Source: Eudoraea sp. (lineage in GTDB: Bacteria; Bacteroidota; Bacteroidia; Flavobacteriales; Flavobacteriaceae). From it: 43,694 nt of DNA. Each line of letters begins with the position of its first letter. The first letter of the stretch is position 1. The notes under the pieces were generated by a model, which saw only the letters and a list, made by a program, of their open reading frames with translations, was not told the DNA's origin and did not search any database. A program made the position numbers and the translations under genes. Location: assembly GCA_024639765.1 (NCBI GenBank), contig JAHEHU010000018.1, positions 2,113 to 45,806 on the forward strand, given 5' to 3'. This document shows positions 40,926 through 43,694 of this stretch, one piece after another.

Positions 40926-42012
40926 TCTGTAACTCATGAAAGGCATCTGCTTGTAAGCGCAGTAGTTCTTCCGCCTTTTGCTTTTTGTGGGCGTAAACGC
41001 GCTCTTCTTCTCGTATTTCGGCATAGATCTTTTCATTCAGCGACGCATCCGTAGCCAAGATATGCTGCCGCTGTGTTACTTTCTGGGTGACCCAGGCCTC
41101 TACTGTACTTTCTTCCTCTTCCAGCTTAAAATCATAAGGACCTTTTGGAGCTAATAATTTTACTACGATGGGAGAGGTTTCAATGGCCAAAAACAAGAGA
41201 AAGATAAAAAAGGATGGAAACCAGGCCAGTTCTCCCAATGCATTGATCCGGGCCATGAGTCCGTCGAAACCATCAATGATTGGCTGGGATTCAACTACCG
41301 AGGTATCGTATTCTTCATTTAGCGAATTGATCTGAGATTCTATGGAAGCGATCTTTTCGGCATTCCGGGATTTGAGTTCTCGTAACTCCAATAAGTAAGC
41401 GTCGTGTTTTTCACGTTTTTCGGCATACACAGGTCCTTTGCCAAGGAGCATGGTGCCGGCCGTACCCTCTGCCTCCGAAATATAGGTATCATATAAGGCA
41501 TTGGTCTCAGCTTCTTTGGCAGCGATTTCTTCTTTTAGGGCAGCAATGTCTTGTTCAAGATCCTGCACTACCGGGGTGTACTGTTGAGCGATCTGCTCTT
41601 TATTAGCCAAGGTGAGCTCATTCTTTTGTTCTAATAACACCTGGTTGATCTCCTTTTCAAAGATCTTCATTTCCAGGGGTTTTGAGATCACTACGGCAAT
41701 GATCACTGCCAGTAAGATCCTGGGGGTGGCCTGTAGGAACTCACTTTTAAAGCTGTTCCTTTTTTTGATGGTGGAGACAATGAATCTGTCTAAATTAAAG
41801 ATCAAAAGACCCCATATAAACCCAAAGGCCAGCGCAGTGTAGACGTTGTCAAAAACGGTAAAGAGGGCATAACTGGCTGCAATAAAAGCCATTACAGCAG
41901 TGAAAAATACAGTGGCACCAATACCGGCGTATTTGTTTCGTTCACCCTGTGAGCAAGTTTCTAGAATAGAGGCATCTGCCCCTGAGCAGAGGATAAAAAA
42001 TCGTTGTATCAT
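40912..42012 (-). CDS. DUF4407 membrane protein with long coiled coil
   Basis: A 366-residue protein. Four hydrophobic segments (around residues 33-52, 55-75, 95-112 and 255-275) flank a long central coiled coil (residues about 115-235, rich in Glu, Lys and Ala). NKYAGIGATVFFTAVMAFIAASYAL and GFIWGLLIFNLDRFIV are the DUF4407 hallmarks. The C-terminal tail is again charged and helical. Function is unknown; a scaffold or mechanosensing role would be speculation. It stands alone, convergent with the MmcQ/YjbR gene. Confidence 0.85.
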   Translation of the reverse strand: MIQRFFILCSGADASILETCSQGERNKYAGIGATVFFTAVMAFIAASYALFTVFDNVYTALAFGFIWGLLIFNLDRFIVSTIKKRNSFKSEFLQATPRILLAVIIAVVISKPLEMKIFEKEINQVLLEQKNELTLANKEQIAQQYTPVVQDLEQDIAALKEEIAAKEAETNALYDTYISEAEGTAGTMLLGKGPVYAEKREKHDAYLLELRELKSRNAEKIASIESQINSLNEEYDTSVVESQPIIDGFDGLMARINALGELAWFPSFFIFLLFLAIETSPIVVKLLAPKGPYDFKLEEEESTVEAWVTQKVTQRQHILATDASLNEKIYAEIREEERVYAHKKQKAEELLRLQADAFHELQIKSL

Positions 42013-42102
42013 AACAGTGTTCTCAATTGATTGATAGACTATTAGAACGCAACCGTGGTATAATTGTTACACGAAAATGAAGTTATTTTTAAAAAAGATG
42101 TA

Positions 42103-43491
42103 TTAGCTGGATAATTCAGTAAAATATTGATAGAAATAAGGAATGGTTTCTATGCCTTTCAGATAATTACTTACCCCAAAATGTTCATTGGGTGAATGGA
42201 TGGCATCACTGTCTAATCCAAAGCCCATCAAAATTGTTTTGCTTTGTAATTCTTCCTCAAACAAAGCAACAATTGGAATACTACCCCCGCCTCTTTGAGG
42301 AATAGGAGTTTTTCCAAAGGTCTTTTCATAGGCTTTTTCAGCGGCCTTATATCCGGCAAAATCTATAGGCGTGACATATCCCTGACCCCCGTGATGCGGA
42401 GTCACTTTCACGGTGACACCTTTTGGGGCAATAGCCTTAAAATGGGCAGAAAAAAGTTCAGTGATCTCATGCCACTCCTGATGTGGTACCAGTCGCATTG
42501 AGATCTTGGCGTAGGCCTTGCTGGCGATAACTGTCTTTGCACCTTCTCCTGTATAGCCACCCCAAATACCGTTTACATCGAGCGTGGGCCTTATAGAATT
42601 TCGTTCATTGGTGGTATAGCCCTTTTCTCCGTAAACAGCCTCTATGCCAATCTCTTTTTGATAATCGTTCAGATTAAAAGGAGCTTTGGCCATGGCTTCG
42701 CGCTCTGCACCAGAAAGGTCCTGAACCTTGTCATAGAATCCGGGAATGGTAATATGATTGTTCTCATCGTGCAGGGAGGCGATCATTTTAGCAAGAATAT
42801 TGATAGGATTGGCCACGGCACCTCCATATAAGCCTGAATGCAGATCTCTGTTGGGACCTGTTACCTCTACTTCCACATAACTCAGACCTCGGAGTCCGGT
42901 GGTAATAGAAGGGACATCCTTAGCGATCATACCTGTATCAGAGATAAGGATAATGTCATTGGCCAGTTTTTCGGTGTGTTCTTTTACAAAAGTCACCAAG
43001 CTATTACTTCCTACTTCCTCTTCCCCTTCAATCATGAATTTTATATTGCAAGGCAAGGCATTGTTGTTTACCATATATTCCAACGCTTTAACATGCATAT
43101 ACATTTGCCCCTTGTCATCACTTGCACCACGGGCATATATGGCTCCTTCAGGATGGAGAGCTGTATTCTTTATGACCGGCTCAAAAGGAGGGGAGTTCCA
43201 AAGATTGAGCGGATCCGGGGGCTGTACATCATAGTGTCCGTACACAAGGACAGTTGGAAGGGAGGGATCCACCTTTCGCTCTCCATATACTATGGGGTAA
43301 CCTTCTGTTTCGCAGATCTCCGTATGGGTACAGCCGGCATTTTGTAGTGCTATTTCCACCTTTTCTGCCATCTGGAGCACATCATGTGCAAAGGCTGAGT
43401 CGGCACTTATGGAGGGAATTTTTAAAATTTCTATGAGTTCGTTCAGGAATCGGTCCTTGTTTTCTTCTATATACGCTTTAGGCTCTTGCAT
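42103..43491 (-). CDS. M20-family dipeptidase
   Basis: A 462-residue zinc peptidase. VYGHYDVQPPDP near residue 86 supplies the first metal His and Asp, ARGASDDKGQ near 118 the bridging Asp, and MIEGEEEVGS near 152 the catalytic Glu plus metal Glu. The insertion domain (residues about 210-370) is the dimerisation lid. This resembles Xaa-His dipeptidases and carnosinase-like enzymes that release histidine-containing dipeptides, which could feed the hut operon, but that link is inference. No signal peptide is seen, so it is cytoplasmic. Confidence 0.9.
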   Translation of the reverse strand: MQEPKAYIEENKDRFLNELIEILKIPSISADSAFAHDVLQMAEKVEIALQNAGCTHTEICETEGYPIVYGERKVDPSLPTVLVYGHYDVQPPDPLNLWNSPPFEPVIKNTALHPEGAIYARGASDDKGQMYMHVKALEYMVNNNALPCNIKFMIEGEEEVGSNSLVTFVKEHTEKLANDIILISDTGMIAKDVPSITTGLRGLSYVEVEVTGPNRDLHSGLYGGAVANPINILAKMIASLHDENNHITIPGFYDKVQDLSGAEREAMAKAPFNLNDYQKEIGIEAVYGEKGYTTNERNSIRPTLDVNGIWGGYTGEGAKTVIASKAYAKISMRLVPHQEWHEITELFSAHFKAIAPKGVTVKVTPHHGGQGYVTPIDFAGYKAAEKAYEKTFGKTPIPQRGGGSIPIVALFEEELQSKTILMGFGLDSDAIHSPNEHFGVSNYLKGIETIPYFYQYFTELSS

Positions 43492-43577
43492 GAATACTAC
43501 TTTGATTTAAGGATAAATTTACGAAAACTAAGAGTATATTTTTATGAATGATTTATTTTAAAATTGAAATTTTGACT

Positions 43578-43585
43578 TATATTTG
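43578..43585 (+). promoter_or_regulatory. -7 element of the tRNA-Leu promoter
   Basis: TATATTTG, a full TAnnTTTG match, 24 bp before the tRNA. Transcription would start near 43592, leaving a leader of about 17 nt that contains the CCCG/CGGG hairpin at 43590-43604. Confidence 0.55.
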
Positions 43586-43608
43586 CTGCCCCGTATAAAG
43601 CGGGTTTT

Positions 43609-43690
43609 GCAGGCGTGGTGGAATTGGTAGACACGCTAGACTTAGGATCTAGTGCCGAAAGGTGTGAGAGTTCGAGTCTCTCCGCCTGTA
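43609..43690 (+). tRNA. tRNA-Leu (anticodon TAG)
   Basis: An 82-nt cloverleaf. Acceptor GCAGGCG pairs with CGCCTGT, with a G-T pair at the first position and A as discriminator. The anticodon loop CTTAGGA holds TAG at 43643-43645 and is flanked by CTAGA/TCTAG. The T arm is GAGAG-TTCGAGT-CTCTC. The extended variable arm (about 13 nt) is that of a class II leucine tRNA. CCA is not encoded. Confidence 0.95.
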
Positions 43691-43694
43691 CAGA

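Noticed and set aside
42838-43347. 169-codon plus-strand frame inside the dipeptidase gene
   Set aside because: Shadow of the M20 dipeptidase; no family pattern.
1-43694. Mobile element, CRISPR array or phage remnant
   Set aside because: No transposase, integrase, direct terminal repeats or regularly spaced repeats were found on either strand.

Overview
The window looks like a chromosomal segment of a Bacteroidota bacterium, most likely a marine Flavobacteriaceae member. The signs are TAnnTTTG-type -7 promoter elements, a fused CcoN-CcoO cbb3 oxidase subunit with a small CcoQ and CcoS, family-typical proteins (DUF4230, DUF4407, DUF3667, GH109, long urocanate hydratase) and short lipobox signal peptides. 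No transposases, integrases, phage genes, CRISPR arrays or rRNA genes were seen. It reads as core genome with metabolic gene clusters.

Layout. 1-1868 (minus): an APC amino acid permease and a partial arginine deiminase/DDAH-like enzyme cut by the window edge. 1928-4289 (plus): a Rieske oxygenase and glutaryl-CoA dehydrogenase. 4296-7721: a hexosamine module, with an APH-fold sugar kinase and a nucleotidyltransferase facing a GH109 alpha-N-acetylgalactosaminidase. 7831-10031 (plus): hemN and a universal stress protein. 10087-14707 (minus): a MocA-type oxidoreductase, DUF1643, deoD, deoC and an acetyl-CoA hydrolase/transferase. 14750-23374 (minus): the complete cbb3 oxidase locus, transcribed ccoI, ccoS, ccoNO, ccoQ, ccoP, ccoG, ccoH and a SafE-like membrane protein. 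23561-25303 (plus): a Crp/Fnr regulator and a second universal stress protein. 25305-26797 (minus): a small membrane protein and a lipoprotein. 26798-27361: a long non-coding gap with a candidate small RNA. 27362-34375: homogentisate dioxygenase facing a hutHIUG histidine operon. 34495-40910: a nitroreductase, DUF456, and a plus-strand housekeeping run (TonB-like lipoprotein, ruvC, DUF3667, hemW, cyclase, DUF4230, Dabb, MmcQ/YjbR). 40912-43491 (minus): DUF4407 and an M20 dipeptidase. 43609-43690: tRNA-Leu(TAG).

Two themes join the genes. The first is low-oxygen respiration: hemN, ccoI, the ccoS-NO-QP operon and the second universal stress gene each carry a TGA-N6-TCA palindrome exactly 23 bp upstream of a -7-like element, the geometry of class II activation. 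The Crp/Fnr protein encoded in the middle of the set keeps the Glu and Arg expected to read TGA and has an unusual cysteine set. This is the strongest non-annotated signal in the window. The second theme is amino acid breakdown: histidine (hut), tyrosine/phenylalanine (homogentisate), lysine/tryptophan (glutaryl-CoA), and possibly arginine and kynurenine derivatives. All functional calls come from reading motifs by eye; no database search was run.
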